DNA from: Sporosarcina jiandibaonis
Lineage (GTDB): Bacteria; Bacillota; Bacilli; Bacillales_A; Planococcaceae
DNA length: 64,000 nucleotides
Assembly (NCBI RefSeq): GCF_013184495.1
Contig: NZ_JAAOIY010000006.1
Location: 124,001 to 188,000, forward strand
Direction: 5' to 3'
The position numbers and the translations under genes were made by a program. The notes under the pieces are model-generated. The model had not been told where the DNA came from and made no database searches. It was given only the letters and a program-made list of their open reading frames with translations. Below, in pieces: positions 17,251-26,402 of the stretch (positions are counted from its first letter, which is position 1; each line of letters starts with the position of its first letter).

Positions 17251-18744
17251 ATGAGGAAAATATCAAATGTATTTTACATAACAATCGCGCTGATCATATT
17301 GGCGGTTGGATACGGCGCATTTGCACCAGATAGCTTTGAAGCTGTTACAACGAACGTTAAGGATTTTGTTGCGTCGACGTTTGGTTGGTATTATATGGTG
17401 CTCATGTCGTTCATGGTAGCGCTATGCGTATTTATTATTTTAAGTCCATATGGGAAAATCCGACTTGGTAGAGATTCCGATCGACCACAATTTTCGACGG
17501 TCACTTGGATTGCCATGTTGTTTTCTGCCGGTATGGGTATCGGTCTTGTCTTCTACGGGGCTGCGGAGCCATTGTCACACTACGCTATAAGTCCAGCCAC
17601 AGAGGATCCAAACACAGCAGCTGCATTTAAAGAAGGTTTACGGCAATCATTTTTCCATTGGGGATTCCATGTTTGGGCTATGTACGCCATCGTTGCCTTA
17701 TCCCTAGCATTTTTTCAGTTCCGTAAAGGGGAACCGGGTTTAATTTCAGCAACATTGAAGCCGATTTTCGGTAAAAAGATGGAAGGTCCATGGGGGGTTC
17801 TCGTCGATGTTCTTGCCGTTTTCGCTACAACATTCGGGGTCGCTACTTCCCTCGGCTTCGGTGCTGTTCAAATTAATGCCGGCTTGAATTATCTATTCGG
17901 TGTGGAAATCGGAATTATACCCCAGCTCATTATTATTGCAATCGTTACTGTCCTGTTCGTTTCATCCGCTTGGTCAGGACTCAGTCGCGGAATTAAATAC
18001 TTGTCAAATATGAATCTCATTTTAGCAGTTGTTCTACTATTATTCGTCCTTGTTCTGGGACCGACATTGCTAATTTTGAATATGTTTACGGATTCGTTTG
18101 GCGGTTACTTAGCAAACCTTGTAGAAATGAGTTTTCGGACAGCGCCTCTTGATGAAGGAAATCGAGAATGGCTTAATGGTTGGACGATATTCTATTGGGC
18201 TTGGTGGATTGCTTGGGCACCGTTCGTTAGTATGTTTATCGCCCGTGTATCAAAAGGACGTACAATTCGAGAATTTTTAATAGGCGTTCTACTCGCGCCA
18301 ACAATTCTAGGATCGTTCTGGTTGGCGACATTCGGAACAACCGCCGTTAATATGCAAATGAACGGTGTTCGCGATCTAGCCAGTTCATCGACAGAACTAA
18401 CAGTTTTTGTGATGTTTAGCGAAATGCCTTGGCCGTGGGTATTATCAATCGTAGCGGTCTTGTTAATCGCTTCATTCTTTATCACATCGGCAGACTCTGC
18501 GACATTCGTTCTCGGTATGCAATCAACATATGGCTCGTTAACTCCGCCAAATATAGTGAAACTCGGTTGGGGAATCATCCAGTCGACGATTGCTGTCATC
18601 TTATTGTCAGTGAATGGATTAACTGCTTTGCAAAACACCATAATTATTGCAGCATTGCCATTCTCGTTCATTATATTACTGATGGTTTTCTCGTTAATTA
18701 AAGGGCTCAAAGCCGAAATGCTACTAATCAAGAGAAGAAAATAA
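17251..18744 (+). CDS. BCCT family transporter (betaine/carnitine/choline type)
   Basis: Sodium- or proton-coupled secondary importer of quaternary ammonium compounds; 497 residues, 12 predicted helices. Family signatures include MLFSAGMGIGLVFYGAAEP in TM3 and the tryptophan-rich TM8 stretch FYWAWWIAWAPFVSMFIAR with RGRTIREF-like KGRTIREF after it. It may serve osmoprotection (OpuD-like) or deliver substrate to the Rieske oxygenase operon 12 kb away; the absence of a long regulatory C-terminal extension argues weakly against a strongly osmosensing role. Single-gene unit with an AGGAGG site 5 nt before the ATG and a strong terminator. Confidence 0.93.
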   Translation: MRKISNVFYITIALIILAVGYGAFAPDSFEAVTTNVKDFVASTFGWYYMVLMSFMVALCVFIILSPYGKIRLGRDSDRPQFSTVTWIAMLFSAGMGIGLVFYGAAEPLSHYAISPATEDPNTAAAFKEGLRQSFFHWGFHVWAMYAIVALSLAFFQFRKGEPGLISATLKPIFGKKMEGPWGVLVDVLAVFATTFGVATSLGFGAVQINAGLNYLFGVEIGIIPQLIIIAIVTVLFVSSAWSGLSRGIKYLSNMNLILAVVLLLFVLVLGPTLLILNMFTDSFGGYLANLVEMSFRTAPLDEGNREWLNGWTIFYWAWWIAWAPFVSMFIARVSKGRTIREFLIGVLLAPTILGSFWLATFGTTAVNMQMNGVRDLASSSTELTVFVMFSEMPWPWVLSIVAVLLIASFFITSADSATFVLGMQSTYGSLTPPNIVKLGWGIIQSTIAVILLSVNGLTALQNTIIIAALPFSFIILLMVFSLIKGLKAEMLLIKRRK

Positions 18745-18786
18745 AAAAACGACTTACATTTGGTTTTAAAATGTAAGTCGTTTTTT
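18745..18786. terminator. Bidirectional terminator between BCCT gene and methionine operon
   Basis: AAAAAACGACTTACATTT and its complement form a near-perfect stem around a short loop, with A and T runs at both ends. It serves converging transcripts. Confidence 0.94.
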
Positions 18787-18792
18787 CTGTTA

Positions 18793-19779
18793 TTAACTTG
18801 GTATCAGTACTTTTTCGCGTTTACCTACAATGTGGAGAAAATCGCTAATCATCGCGCTTGCGGTTGGGTACATACCAGCACCTGGACCGATGAGCGTTAA
18901 CGCGCCGAGGTATTCAGTATCAACAATGATTGCATTGTCGACGCCGTCAACACCGTAAAGCGGATGCTCGGGACCAATAAGAACCGGGCCGACGCTTCCT
19001 GACGGGATTCCGTTTTCATCGATTGAAATGTCTGCGATATGTCGATAACGAAGACCTTTTTCGGTTGCCACTGATACATCATCAGAATGGATTTTGTCAA
19101 TTCCATTTATTTGGATGTCCTCCCATATCGGCTGACGCCCGAATGCTAAATCACTCAAAATCATCAGTTTTCGAAACGCATCTTTTCCGCCGATGTCATC
19201 AGAGGGATCCGCTTCCGCAAAACCGTTCGCCTGCGCCTCTTCAAGTGCGACTTCAAACGGCACATTGTCTTGCCTCATTTTCGTCAAGATAAAGTTTGAG
19301 GTGCCGTTTAAAATTCCTTGTATGCGTTGAACTCGATCCGCCTGCAATAGATTTTTAAGCGTACGAATAATCGGTACACCGCCAGCTGTTGTCGCTTCGA
19401 ATCCGATTTGCACATTTTGATTTTCCGCTTGCTTTATGAGTGCTGGACCATGCTTGGCAAACATCGCTTTGTTTGCAGTAATCACATTTATTCCTTTCGA
19501 AATCGCTTTGGAAAGATACGCGAATGCTGGCTCTTCTCCGATGATCGCTTCAAAAATGAGGTCTATATCTGGATCTGCAAAAACATCTTGAATGGAATCT
19601 GTAATTTTGATACCAGGCGTTTCAATCCGGTTTTTCGTGACATCTCGAACTACTATTGAGGAAATTTCAATAGTATAACCCGTTTGCAACTTAATTTCGT
19701 TCTTTTTTTCATTTAAAATTCGATATACGCCTTCACCTACAGTACCGAAGCCAAGTATAGCGACTTTGATTGTTGACAA
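18793..19779 (-). CDS. hom: Homoserine dehydrogenase, short form without ACT domain
   Basis: Reduces aspartate semialdehyde to homoserine with NAD(P)H. It has the N-terminal Rossmann motif GFGTVGEGVYRIL, the central catalytic TANKAMFA and GGVPIIRTL segments and the GTSNFILTKM signature. It is 328 residues, about 100 shorter than B. subtilis Hom, because the C-terminal ACT regulatory domain is absent; feedback control by threonine is therefore unlikely. TTG at 19779 is preferred because GGAGGTGG stands just upstream; it overlaps the end of metX by 43 nt. Last gene of the SAM-riboswitch operon, so this copy probably supplies homoserine for methionine; a second, ACT-bearing Hom may exist elsewhere. 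Confidence 0.93.
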   Translation of the reverse strand: MSTIKVAILGFGTVGEGVYRILNEKKNEIKLQTGYTIEISSIVVRDVTKNRIETPGIKITDSIQDVFADPDIDLIFEAIIGEEPAFAYLSKAISKGINVITANKAMFAKHGPALIKQAENQNVQIGFEATTAGGVPIIRTLKNLLQADRVQRIQGILNGTSNFILTKMRQDNVPFEVALEEAQANGFAEADPSDDIGGKDAFRKLMILSDLAFGRQPIWEDIQINGIDKIHSDDVSVATEKGLRYRHIADISIDENGIPSGSVGPVLIGPEHPLYGVDGVDNAIIVDTEYLGALTLIGPGAGMYPTASAMISDFLHIVGKREKVLIPS

Positions 19780-20810
19780 GTTGCCACCTCCATGGACTGT
19801 TTGATGAAAAGTCCCCATTTATTATATTCCGTTAAAAATCCATCATGACCAAATTCCGTATTAATCAAACAAAAATTAGCATTCGGCAGTTGATGAGCAA
19901 ATGCTCGAATTGATTCTGGCGGGTAAATTAAATCATGCGTGAATCCTAATATGACCGTTTTCGCTTTAATTTGTTTTGCCGCTTCTCCTATTCCACCTCT
20001 GCCGCGCCCAATATCATGCGTGTTCATGGCTCGCAGAAGTGTGCAATAACTATTTGGATCAAAATGCGTCGTTATTTTTTTCCCGATATGATGAAGGTAC
20101 GACTCAACTTCGTACTCCCCGCTATTCGCCTCGTCACGCGCAAAGCGCTCATTAAACAATTGACTGGACCGATAAGTCACCATTCCAGCCATTCGAGCAG
20201 TTTCAAATCCTTTTACATCAGCTGGCTCTGCGTAATTTCCACTCGCAAAATCTTCATCACTTTCAATCGCATGCAACCCAATGCAATTAAAAGCAATCCC
20301 ATATGCGCTGAGAGACGGCGTCACCGCAAGCGGCAACAGGAGATCCATATCCTCGGGATAAAGGAAACCCCACTCCAAAACACGCATTCCGCCAAGTGAA
20401 CCGCCAATGACTGTATGCAATTTATCAATCCCGAGAACCAACAACGCTTTTCGCTCCGCATGCACCATATCACGGATTGTTATTTCCGGAAATTCCTGTC
20501 GATATTGCCTGTTGGTCTTGGGGTTAATCGATAATGGCCCGGTAGAACCATTACAACCTCCGAGAACATTAAATGAGATCACGGAAAACTCTTTCGTGTC
20601 AATGCTTTTTCCGTCGCCCACTAAACCGTTCCACCAGCCCGGCTTGTCTTTTGTACCGATAACATTATGGTTACCGGTTAATGCATGACAGACAAGCACG
20701 GTTGGCGCATGTTCATTTTTTGTCCATTCGTACGCGAGATGGACTTGGTCGAGCACAACACCGGACTCCAACGATAAGTTTCCAATCTCTACAATTCCAG
20801 TCTCTACCAC
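19737..20810 (-). CDS. metX: Homoserine O-acetyltransferase
   Basis: Transfers an acetyl group from acetyl-CoA to homoserine in methionine synthesis; alpha/beta hydrolase fold, 357 residues. The nucleophile is S138 in IGGSLGGMR, the oxyanion region NVLGGCNGSTGP is intact, and the acid and base are the aspartate of THDLIYP and the histidine of FGHDGFL. GTG start with GAGGTGAG upstream. It follows metY by 27 nt and overlaps hom; co-location with metY supports acetyl rather than succinyl specificity. Confidence 0.95.
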   Translation of the reverse strand: MVETGIVEIGNLSLESGVVLDQVHLAYEWTKNEHAPTVLVCHALTGNHNVIGTKDKPGWWNGLVGDGKSIDTKEFSVISFNVLGGCNGSTGPLSINPKTNRQYRQEFPEITIRDMVHAERKALLVLGIDKLHTVIGGSLGGMRVLEWGFLYPEDMDLLLPLAVTPSLSAYGIAFNCIGLHAIESDEDFASGNYAEPADVKGFETARMAGMVTYRSSQLFNERFARDEANSGEYEVESYLHHIGKKITTHFDPNSYCTLLRAMNTHDIGRGRGGIGEAAKQIKAKTVILGFTHDLIYPPESIRAFAHQLPNANFCLINTEFGHDGFLTEYNKWGLFIKQSMEVATCQQSKSLYLASVL

Positions 20811-20837
20811 GGTCTCACCTCGTTTACTAACTTCAAA

Positions 20838-22130
20838 TTATTGTGCGGCAACTGGAACAGCTTTTTCAATTGCTTGTGCAAGATCCGCAATAATATCATC
20901 CACTGATTCGAGTCCCACTGCCAGACGGATTAATTCTTCTGTAACGCCTGACTTTTTCAAGTCTTCAGGTCCTAGTTGTTGATGTGTTGTCGAAGCCGGA
21001 TGAATAATGAGTGACTTCGCATCACCAACGTTTGCGACATGAGACCAAATATTGACGTTATCAATGACTTTACGTCCCGCCTCGCGACCGCCTTTAATGC
21101 CAAAGTTGACGATTGAACCAAAACCGTTTTTCAAATATTTCTTCCCTAATTCGTAAGAAGGGTGTTCTTCAAGGCCGTTGTACGTGACCCATTCAACAGC
21201 TGGATGTTCCTTCAAATATTTTGCAACTGCAAGTGCATTTTCATTATGTTTCGGTACACGTAAATGAAGCGTTTCTAATCCTTGAAGGAAATTGAATGCA
21301 TTGTCCGGGCTCAAGCAAGGTCCGAAATCACGTAATAGCTGTACACGAAGCTTCGTCGCAAATGCTGCTGCCGCTGCATCAATACCATAGCGAAGACCAT
21401 GGTAAGTTTCGTCTGGCTCAGTAAATCCAGGGAACTTACCCTTAGTCCAATCAAATTTACCCGCATCGACTACAACTCCACCGATTGATGTCCCGTGTCC
21501 GCCAATCCATTTCGTCGCGGAATGAATGACCACGTCCGCGCCAAATTCAATTGGATTTCCACCATACGGTGTTGAAAATGTGCTATCAACTAGAAGTGGA
21601 ATGTCGTTTTCATGTGCAATGTTCGCCACTGCTTCGATATCAAGAACGTGAAGACTTGGATTTGCGATTGATTCCGCAAAGAGTCCTTTTGTTTTGTCTG
21701 TAATCGCCGCTCGGAAGTTTTCTGGATTCGTCGCGTCAACAAATTTTACGTTTATTCCGTAACGAGGAAGTGTTACAGCAAATAGATTGTATGTGCCTCC
21801 GTATAAATTTTCTGCAGCAATAATTTCATCGCCTGCGCCTGCAATATTTAAGATTGAAAACGCGATTGCCGCCATTCCAGAGGAAAGCCCTACTGCAGCT
21901 GTTCCGCCTTCAAGCAAAGCGATACGTTGTTCGAATACATCCACTGTCGGATTTGTAATTCGCGTATAAATATTTCCTGCTTCCTTTAATCCAAATAAGT
22001 TTTGGGCATGGTCCGTATCACGAAAAACGAAAGATGTCGTTCTATGAATCGGAACCGCTCGCGATCCAGTATTCGGATCAGGTTGTTGACCCCCGTGTAA
22101 TAGTTGTGTTTCTGGTTTTAAGTTTGTCAT
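20838..22130 (-). CDS. metY: O-acetylhomoserine sulfhydrylase (aminocarboxypropyltransferase)
   Basis: PLP enzyme of the Cys/Met metabolism family that makes homocysteine from O-acetylhomoserine and sulfide; 430 residues, the typical length of MetY rather than of the shorter cystathionine enzymes. The PLP lysine lies in HSATKWIGGHGTSIGG; other landmarks are LEGGTAAVGLSSGMAA and YTRITNPT. First gene of the metY-metX-hom operon, downstream of a SAM-I riboswitch. It allows direct sulfhydrylation without cystathionine. Confidence 0.95.
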   Translation of the reverse strand: MTNLKPETQLLHGGQQPDPNTGSRAVPIHRTTSFVFRDTDHAQNLFGLKEAGNIYTRITNPTVDVFEQRIALLEGGTAAVGLSSGMAAIAFSILNIAGAGDEIIAAENLYGGTYNLFAVTLPRYGINVKFVDATNPENFRAAITDKTKGLFAESIANPSLHVLDIEAVANIAHENDIPLLVDSTFSTPYGGNPIEFGADVVIHSATKWIGGHGTSIGGVVVDAGKFDWTKGKFPGFTEPDETYHGLRYGIDAAAAAFATKLRVQLLRDFGPCLSPDNAFNFLQGLETLHLRVPKHNENALAVAKYLKEHPAVEWVTYNGLEEHPSYELGKKYLKNGFGSIVNFGIKGGREAGRKVIDNVNIWSHVANVGDAKSLIIHPASTTHQQLGPEDLKKSGVTEELIRLAVGLESVDDIIADLAQAIEKAVPVAAQ

Positions 22131-22195
22131 TTTTCATTACCTCCAAGTTTTTTGTTTTGATGGAAGTGCAGTGACGATTGGGGAAATTTGGATAT

Positions 22196-22363
22196 AAAAA
22201 ATAACCCCCTTCGTGTAAGAAGAGGGTTATGCTTTCGCTAATTCCTCCTCTCATCTTTCAGATCGTTTGCACGAATCTGTAGGAAGTAGCACCTTTGCAA
22301 GTTGGTCGCTTGCTGGTTGCCGGGCATCGCAGGGCCTAATCCCTCCGCCGCTCTAGATAAGAG
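22196..22363 (-). promoter_or_regulatory. SAM-I riboswitch (S-box) with terminator, controlling metY-metX-hom
   Basis: On the minus strand CTCTTATCTAGAG opens P1, followed by GGCGGAGGGATTAGGCCC and GATGCCCGGCAACC, the S-box core. The closing P1 strand overlaps an antiterminator region before the terminator at 22196-22230 (AACCCTCTTC paired with GAAGGGGGTT, then T residues). SAM binding should stop transcription. Confidence 0.95.
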
Positions 22364-22395
22364 TATGATTGATTCTGTTTTCCATCTTGTTACAC

Positions 22396-22425
22396 AGTAT
22401 AGAACTGACTATACAGAAAAGTCAA
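22396..22425 (-). promoter_or_regulatory. Vegetative promoter of the methionine operon
   Basis: TTGACT and TATACT are separated by 18 bases on the minus strand, placing the transcription start a few bases before the S-box P1 stem. Confidence 0.75.
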
Positions 22426-22533
22426 GGGATTTTTAAATGTTTTTTTATTTTTTTATTAAAAACTTTTAATTTATCAGAATCCAAGTTTTATGAAGATAAA
22501 AATATGAATCCTGCAAAGTTCGACGAAATATGG

Positions 22534-22622
22534 TATACTAGTAGTAGACTTTCTACGTCTTATCGTTTACCGTTTTTACATCTTCAACTCTCGATGCTTA
22601 GGGCATTGCCTAAGCTTTTTTT
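22534..22622 (+). promoter_or_regulatory. Leader with terminator-like hairpin before the DUF2187 gene
   Basis: A TATACT -10 at 22534-22539 is followed by a small hairpin (GTAGA/TCTAC, 22544-22556) and then a strong terminator shape: GCTTAGG, six bases, CCTAAGC, seven T residues (22596-22622). The terminator lies 40 nt before the start codon of the next gene. It is either an attenuator for that gene or the end of a separate RNA of about 75 nt. I could not match it to a known riboswitch class. Confidence 0.5.
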
Positions 22623-22662
22623 AATAGCGTCGAAGATAATCGTATCAATAGGAGGGGTTCAC

Positions 22663-22884
22663 ATGGCTTTTCCACGTAAGGAAAGACCAGTATCGGACTT
22701 TGTAGCAGCTCGCAAAGTTGATGAAGAAATTTCATTTGTTCGCAATGACCATAAGGTTTACGGGACTATTTATAAGATCCTTGAAAACTCTGTTATCGTA
22801 CAAATTTCTAATGAAGATGCAGACTTAATCGGTGCAGCCTCAAATCTTACTGTTGTTTCACACAAAAACTATTCTGTCGATTAA
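22663..22884 (+). CDS. DUF2187 family small protein (YkvS-like)
   Basis: A 73-residue protein with a basic N-terminus and a compact beta-rich body ([18 protein letters not shown]) typical of the DUF2187/YkvS family, which resembles a small SH3/KOW-like barrel. Function is not known. The start at 22663 has AGGAGGGG 7 nt upstream; longer in-frame readings run through the leader terminator and are rejected. Transcribed alone, between the leader hairpin and a downstream terminator. Confidence 0.85.
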   Translation: MAFPRKERPVSDFVAARKVDEEISFVRNDHKVYGTIYKILENSVIVQISNEDADLIGAASNLTVVSHKNYSVD

Positions 22885-22895
22885 TTTATATAAGA

Positions 22896-22928
22896 AGACA
22901 TCGCTAAATAATTGCGATGTCTTTTTTT
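22896..22928 (+). terminator. Intrinsic terminator after the DUF2187 gene
   Basis: AGACATCGC and GCGATGTCT form a perfect stem followed by seven T residues. Confidence 0.92.
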
Positions 22929-23029
22929 ATTCTTTATTCTTGGGGTTACATCGTCAAATATTCCGTAAGTCAAAAAAGTCTGATAAGATAATGAGATATA
23001 CATACCACTTTTATAGGAGGACTTTTACC

Positions 23030-24256
23030 ATGAAAGAAAAATTAATCGAGCGGCTTATTCGCTATGCAAAAATCGATACCCAATCTGATGTTAAAAGTAC
23101 GGAATGTCCAACTACACCTGGCCAATGGGATTTGCTTCATGTGCTACAAAAAGAACTTGAGGAAATAGGAATGAAAGAAATTACACTTGATGAAAACGGC
23201 TATTTGTTTGCGACACTTCCATCGAATACCGATCGCGATGTTCCTGTCATAGGATTTTTAGCGCATGTTGACACGGCAACTGATTATACGGGGAAAAACG
23301 TCAAGCCGCAACGAATCGATGATTATGACGGAAAAGATGTGCAGCTGAACGACAGTACCTTTATGGCTGTTAAAGATTTTCCTGAACTGACAAATTACGT
23401 TGGCCACACACTGATTACAACAGACGGCACTACCCTGCTCGGGGCGGACAATAAGGCGGGTATTGCTGAAATAGTAACTGCGATGGAGTATTTGATTCAA
23501 AACCCGGAAATTAAACATGGGAAACTTCGAATCGCGTTCACTCCGGACGAAGAAATCGGAAGAGGTCCACATAAATTCGATGTCGAGAAATTCGGTGCGA
23601 AATACGCCTACACGATGGACGGCGGACCGCTTGGCGAACTTCAATATGAAAGCTTCAATGCAGCGGGGGCAAAAGTAACATTCCATGGAACAAGTGTCCA
23701 CCCAGGTTCCGCGAAAGATAAAATGGTGAATTCAATTTTAATCGCGAGTAAGTTTCAAGCCGAAATGCCAGCGGAGGAAATTCCAGAAAAAACGGAGGAC
23801 TATGAAGGGTTTATCCACCTCATGCAGTTCGACGGGTCTACCGAAGAAACGACTCTTGGCTACATCATTCGCTATTTTGACCGTGAAACATTCGAAGCGA
23901 GAAAGCAGCTAATGGTTGAAACTGCTGACAAACTGAAGAAGGAATACGGCGATAACGCAGTCACTCTTGAAATCGAAGATCAGTACTTCAATATGCGAGA
24001 AAAAATTGAACCGGTTATGGAAATCGTCGATATCATATCCGATGCGTTCAAAAAACTCGATATTGAACCGAATATTGTCCCCGTTCGCGGCGGGACAGAC
24101 GGTTCCCAACTATCCTATATGGGCATGCCGACGCCGAATATTTTCACTGGGGGTGAAAACTACCACGGAAAATACGAATACATCTCTGCAGATAATATGG
24201 AAAAAGCAACGAACGTCATCATCGAGGCAGTCAAATTGTTTGAGGAACGCGCATAA
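23030..24256 (+). CDS. pepT: Peptidase T (tripeptide aminopeptidase)
   Basis: Dizinc aminopeptidase of family M20B that removes the N-terminal residue of tripeptides; 408 residues, the normal length. Metal and catalytic motifs are [25 protein letters not shown] (base and ligand glutamates, EE intact), YTMDGG and the final HGKYEY histidine. The ATG at 23030 follows TAGGAGG by 9 nt; a longer in-frame reading would overlap the preceding terminator. It is a useful internal contrast to the M20 protein at 8305-9474, in which the second glutamate is Q. Probably cotranscribed with the following transporter gene (12-nt gap). Confidence 0.95.
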   Translation: MKEKLIERLIRYAKIDTQSDVKSTECPTTPGQWDLLHVLQKELEEIGMKEITLDENGYLFATLPSNTDRDVPVIGFLAHVDTATDYTGKNVKPQRIDDYDGKDVQLNDSTFMAVKDFPELTNYVGHTLITTDGTTLLGADNKAGIAEIVTAMEYLIQNPEIKHGKLRIAFTPDEEIGRGPHKFDVEKFGAKYAYTMDGGPLGELQYESFNAAGAKVTFHGTSVHPGSAKDKMVNSILIASKFQAEMPAEEIPEKTEDYEGFIHLMQFDGSTEETTLGYIIRYFDRETFEARKQLMVETADKLKKEYGDNAVTLEIEDQYFNMREKIEPVMEIVDIISDAFKKLDIEPNIVPVRGGTDGSQLSYMGMPTPNIFTGGENYHGKYEYISADNMEKATNVIIEAVKLFEERA

Positions 24257-24268
24257 GGAGGTAACAAT

Positions 24269-25219
24269 TTGAGGGAAATTTGGATTGGAGTCCTCTCTTC
24301 AGTGTTTTTTGCAGTGACATTCATCTTGAACAGATCAATGGAATTGTCGGGAGGAAGCTGGCTTTGGAGTTCCTCGCTTCGCTATTTTTTCATGATTCCA
24401 TTTTTGGTTGCCATCGTTACTTATCGTAAGGGATTTACACCGATGAAGAAAGAAATGAAGGAAAATACCCTTCCTTTCTTCATCTGGAGTGTTGTCGCCT
24501 TTGTATTTTTCTACGCGCCGCTTACATATGCAGCTGCATACAGTCCAGGTTGGTTGCTTGCAGGTACTTGGCAATTAACAATCGTCGCCGGAGTCTTGCT
24601 TGCGCCCTTTTTCACATTAGTCATGAATGGAAGGAAAATCCGGCAGAAGATACCGGCTGTATCGTTCGGAATAACATTGATTATTTTAGCAGGAGTCGTC
24701 CTGATCCAAATTCCACATGCGCAAAGTGTTGAGGCACGAACACTTTTATTCGGAATAATACCGATTTTATTTGCTGCATTTGCTTATCCGCTTGGCAATC
24801 GCAAAACGATGGAACTTCTCGGAGGCCGGCTTGATACATTTCAACGGGTTCTTGCCATGACATTAATGACCATGCCCGTCTGGATTGGGATTGCAATATA
24901 CGCATTCATCACGGTCGGACCGCCTTCAACCAATCAACTCGTTCAATCGTTTATTGTGGGGGTAAGCTCCGGTGTCATCGCCACGACGTTATTTTTCATG
25001 GCGACAGACCGGGTTCGAGATGATCAAAGTAAATTGGCGGCAGTCGAAGCGACACAGTCAACGCAACTTATTTTCGTCATCCTCGGCGAGATGGCTATAC
25101 TCGGTATCGCTCTTCCTGGACCAATTTCCCTTGTTGGCATTGCGGTCATTATTGCAGGAATGGCGTTGCATAGCTATCATTCGTCCCTTGCCAAAAAGAA
25201 ACAAATGCATGCGCTTTGA
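24269..25219 (+). CDS. Multidrug resistance efflux transporter-family (DMT superfamily) membrane protein
   Basis: Membrane protein of 316 residues with ten hydrophobic helices in two repeated halves, of the drug/metabolite transporter superfamily (EmrE-like multidrug resistance efflux family). Typical elements are the N-terminal SSVFFAVTFILNRSMELSGG and the second-half SGVIATTLFFMATDRVR. TTG start with AAGGAGGT 6 nt upstream, 12 nt after pepT. Substrate unknown. Confidence 0.85.
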   Translation: MREIWIGVLSSVFFAVTFILNRSMELSGGSWLWSSSLRYFFMIPFLVAIVTYRKGFTPMKKEMKENTLPFFIWSVVAFVFFYAPLTYAAAYSPGWLLAGTWQLTIVAGVLLAPFFTLVMNGRKIRQKIPAVSFGITLIILAGVVLIQIPHAQSVEARTLLFGIIPILFAAFAYPLGNRKTMELLGGRLDTFQRVLAMTLMTMPVWIGIAIYAFITVGPPSTNQLVQSFIVGVSSGVIATTLFFMATDRVRDDQSKLAAVEATQSTQLIFVILGEMAILGIALPGPISLVGIAVIIAGMALHSYHSSLAKKKQMHAL

Positions 25220-25222
25220 AAT

Positions 25223-25258
25223 AAAAAGGGTCAACTCATATAGCGAGTTGATCCTTTT
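25223..25258. terminator. Bidirectional terminator after pepT-DMT unit
   Basis: AAAAGGGTCAACTC and GAGTTGATCCTTTT flank a 7-base loop. It also closes the converging ABC transporter operon. Confidence 0.9.
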
Positions 25259-25277
25259 AATAAATATCCAATATAAC

Positions 25278-26387
25278 TCAATCGCGGTCATATTTACCGA
25301 TAACTTCAACAGCTTTTTCAGTTATCGACGTATCAATCGCTTTATCCAAATCGACATCGCCGCGGATTGCATCGTTTTCTTTGTAAACATTAAATTGCTT
25401 TTCAATGTCTTCAATAAACATCTTGCCATCCGGATCTAATCCCGTTACATACACCTTTTCCCATAGTTCCTGATCTTTCAGCGCTGTATGCAATGTCATA
25501 ATCTCGATGATTTCGTCTTTGCCGATTCCTTTAATAAATGCGTCGTTGTAGTCTCGGACACCTTTTAAGTAAGCCGCCATAAATCGCAACGATACATCTT
25601 GTTCTTCCGTCATAAACTGCGGCGATCCGAGCACCATCGCAATTTGTGACTCCGGTGCGTAATCTGTCGCATCACCGAAACGCTCGTGAAATCCTTTCTC
25701 AACACCTTGGGTGATGAGCGGCTCAATATTTAGCGCGACATCAATCGTCCCTGCTTCAATTGCACCTAACATACTTCCAAAGTCAGCCATCAGCACAAAT
25801 TCGATGTCATCCTCAGTTAATCCTGCGTGCTTAAGCATCTCTTGGTAGATATACCAGTCAATCGAATATAGGGATGATACAGCAATTTTCTTGCCTTTCA
25901 TATCAGGATAATCTTTTATTTCATCGACCATATGATTTCCGATAACAAATGTAAAATACGATTTACCGGGGTTATTATGCCCTTTGTCCGCAATTATTTT
26001 TACGTCAATCCCCTGTGCAATTGCGTTGAAGAATGATGCCGTCGAAACACCCCCCGCGATGTCCACTTCTCCGGCTGCCAAGGCAGGCAGCATATCATCA
26101 CTGTTTGCGAATTTTGCAAATTCGACCTCGATGTTATAGTCTTCAAAATATCCTTTTTCTTTCGCAATGTAAAATCCTGCGCCGGATGCAGCACCATCTT
26201 CAGCAATAACAACCTTAGTTTTTTTCGCAAGTGGACTTAAGTCCCCTGATGGATTTTCCGCACTAATCTCATCATCGACGCCAGTAGTCGGATCAGTCTT
26301 CCCCGTCTCTTTTGGTGAACAGGCACTAATGATTAACATTAACAAGAATAGCGGAATCAACCATCCGCATTTAACCCGTTTAGCCAT
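25278..26387 (-). CDS. ABC transporter substrate-binding lipoprotein (SsuA/TauA/THI5-like)
   Basis: Extracellular binding protein of the NMT1/THI5-SsuA fold, 369 residues. It begins with a lipoprotein signal peptide ending in the lipobox ISAC (cysteine near residue 23). The mature protein starts with KTKVVIAEDGAASGAGFYIA, like proteins that bind sulfonates, nitrate or pyrimidine precursors. Last gene of a three-gene importer (permease, ATPase, binding protein). Neither an enzyme gene nor a riboswitch nearby reveals the ligand. Confidence 0.87.
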   Translation of the reverse strand: MAKRVKCGWLIPLFLLMLIISACSPKETGKTDPTTGVDDEISAENPSGDLSPLAKKTKVVIAEDGAASGAGFYIAKEKGYFEDYNIEVEFAKFANSDDMLPALAAGEVDIAGGVSTASFFNAIAQGIDVKIIADKGHNNPGKSYFTFVIGNHMVDEIKDYPDMKGKKIAVSSLYSIDWYIYQEMLKHAGLTEDDIEFVLMADFGSMLGAIEAGTIDVALNIEPLITQGVEKGFHERFGDATDYAPESQIAMVLGSPQFMTEEQDVSLRFMAAYLKGVRDYNDAFIKGIGKDEIIEIMTLHTALKDQELWEKVYVTGLDPDGKMFIEDIEKQFNVYKENDAIRGDVDLDKAIDTSITEKAVEVIGKYDRD

Positions 26388-26402
26388 GAAATCTCTCCTT
26401 TT

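Noticed and set aside
18192-18731. 179-residue minus-strand reading frame
   Set aside because: Lies wholly inside the BCCT gene on the other strand, without ribosome site or recognisable motif.
22369-22662. 98-residue N-terminal extension of the DUF2187 protein
   Set aside because: Passes through the promoter and leader terminator; low-complexity residues and no ribosome site.
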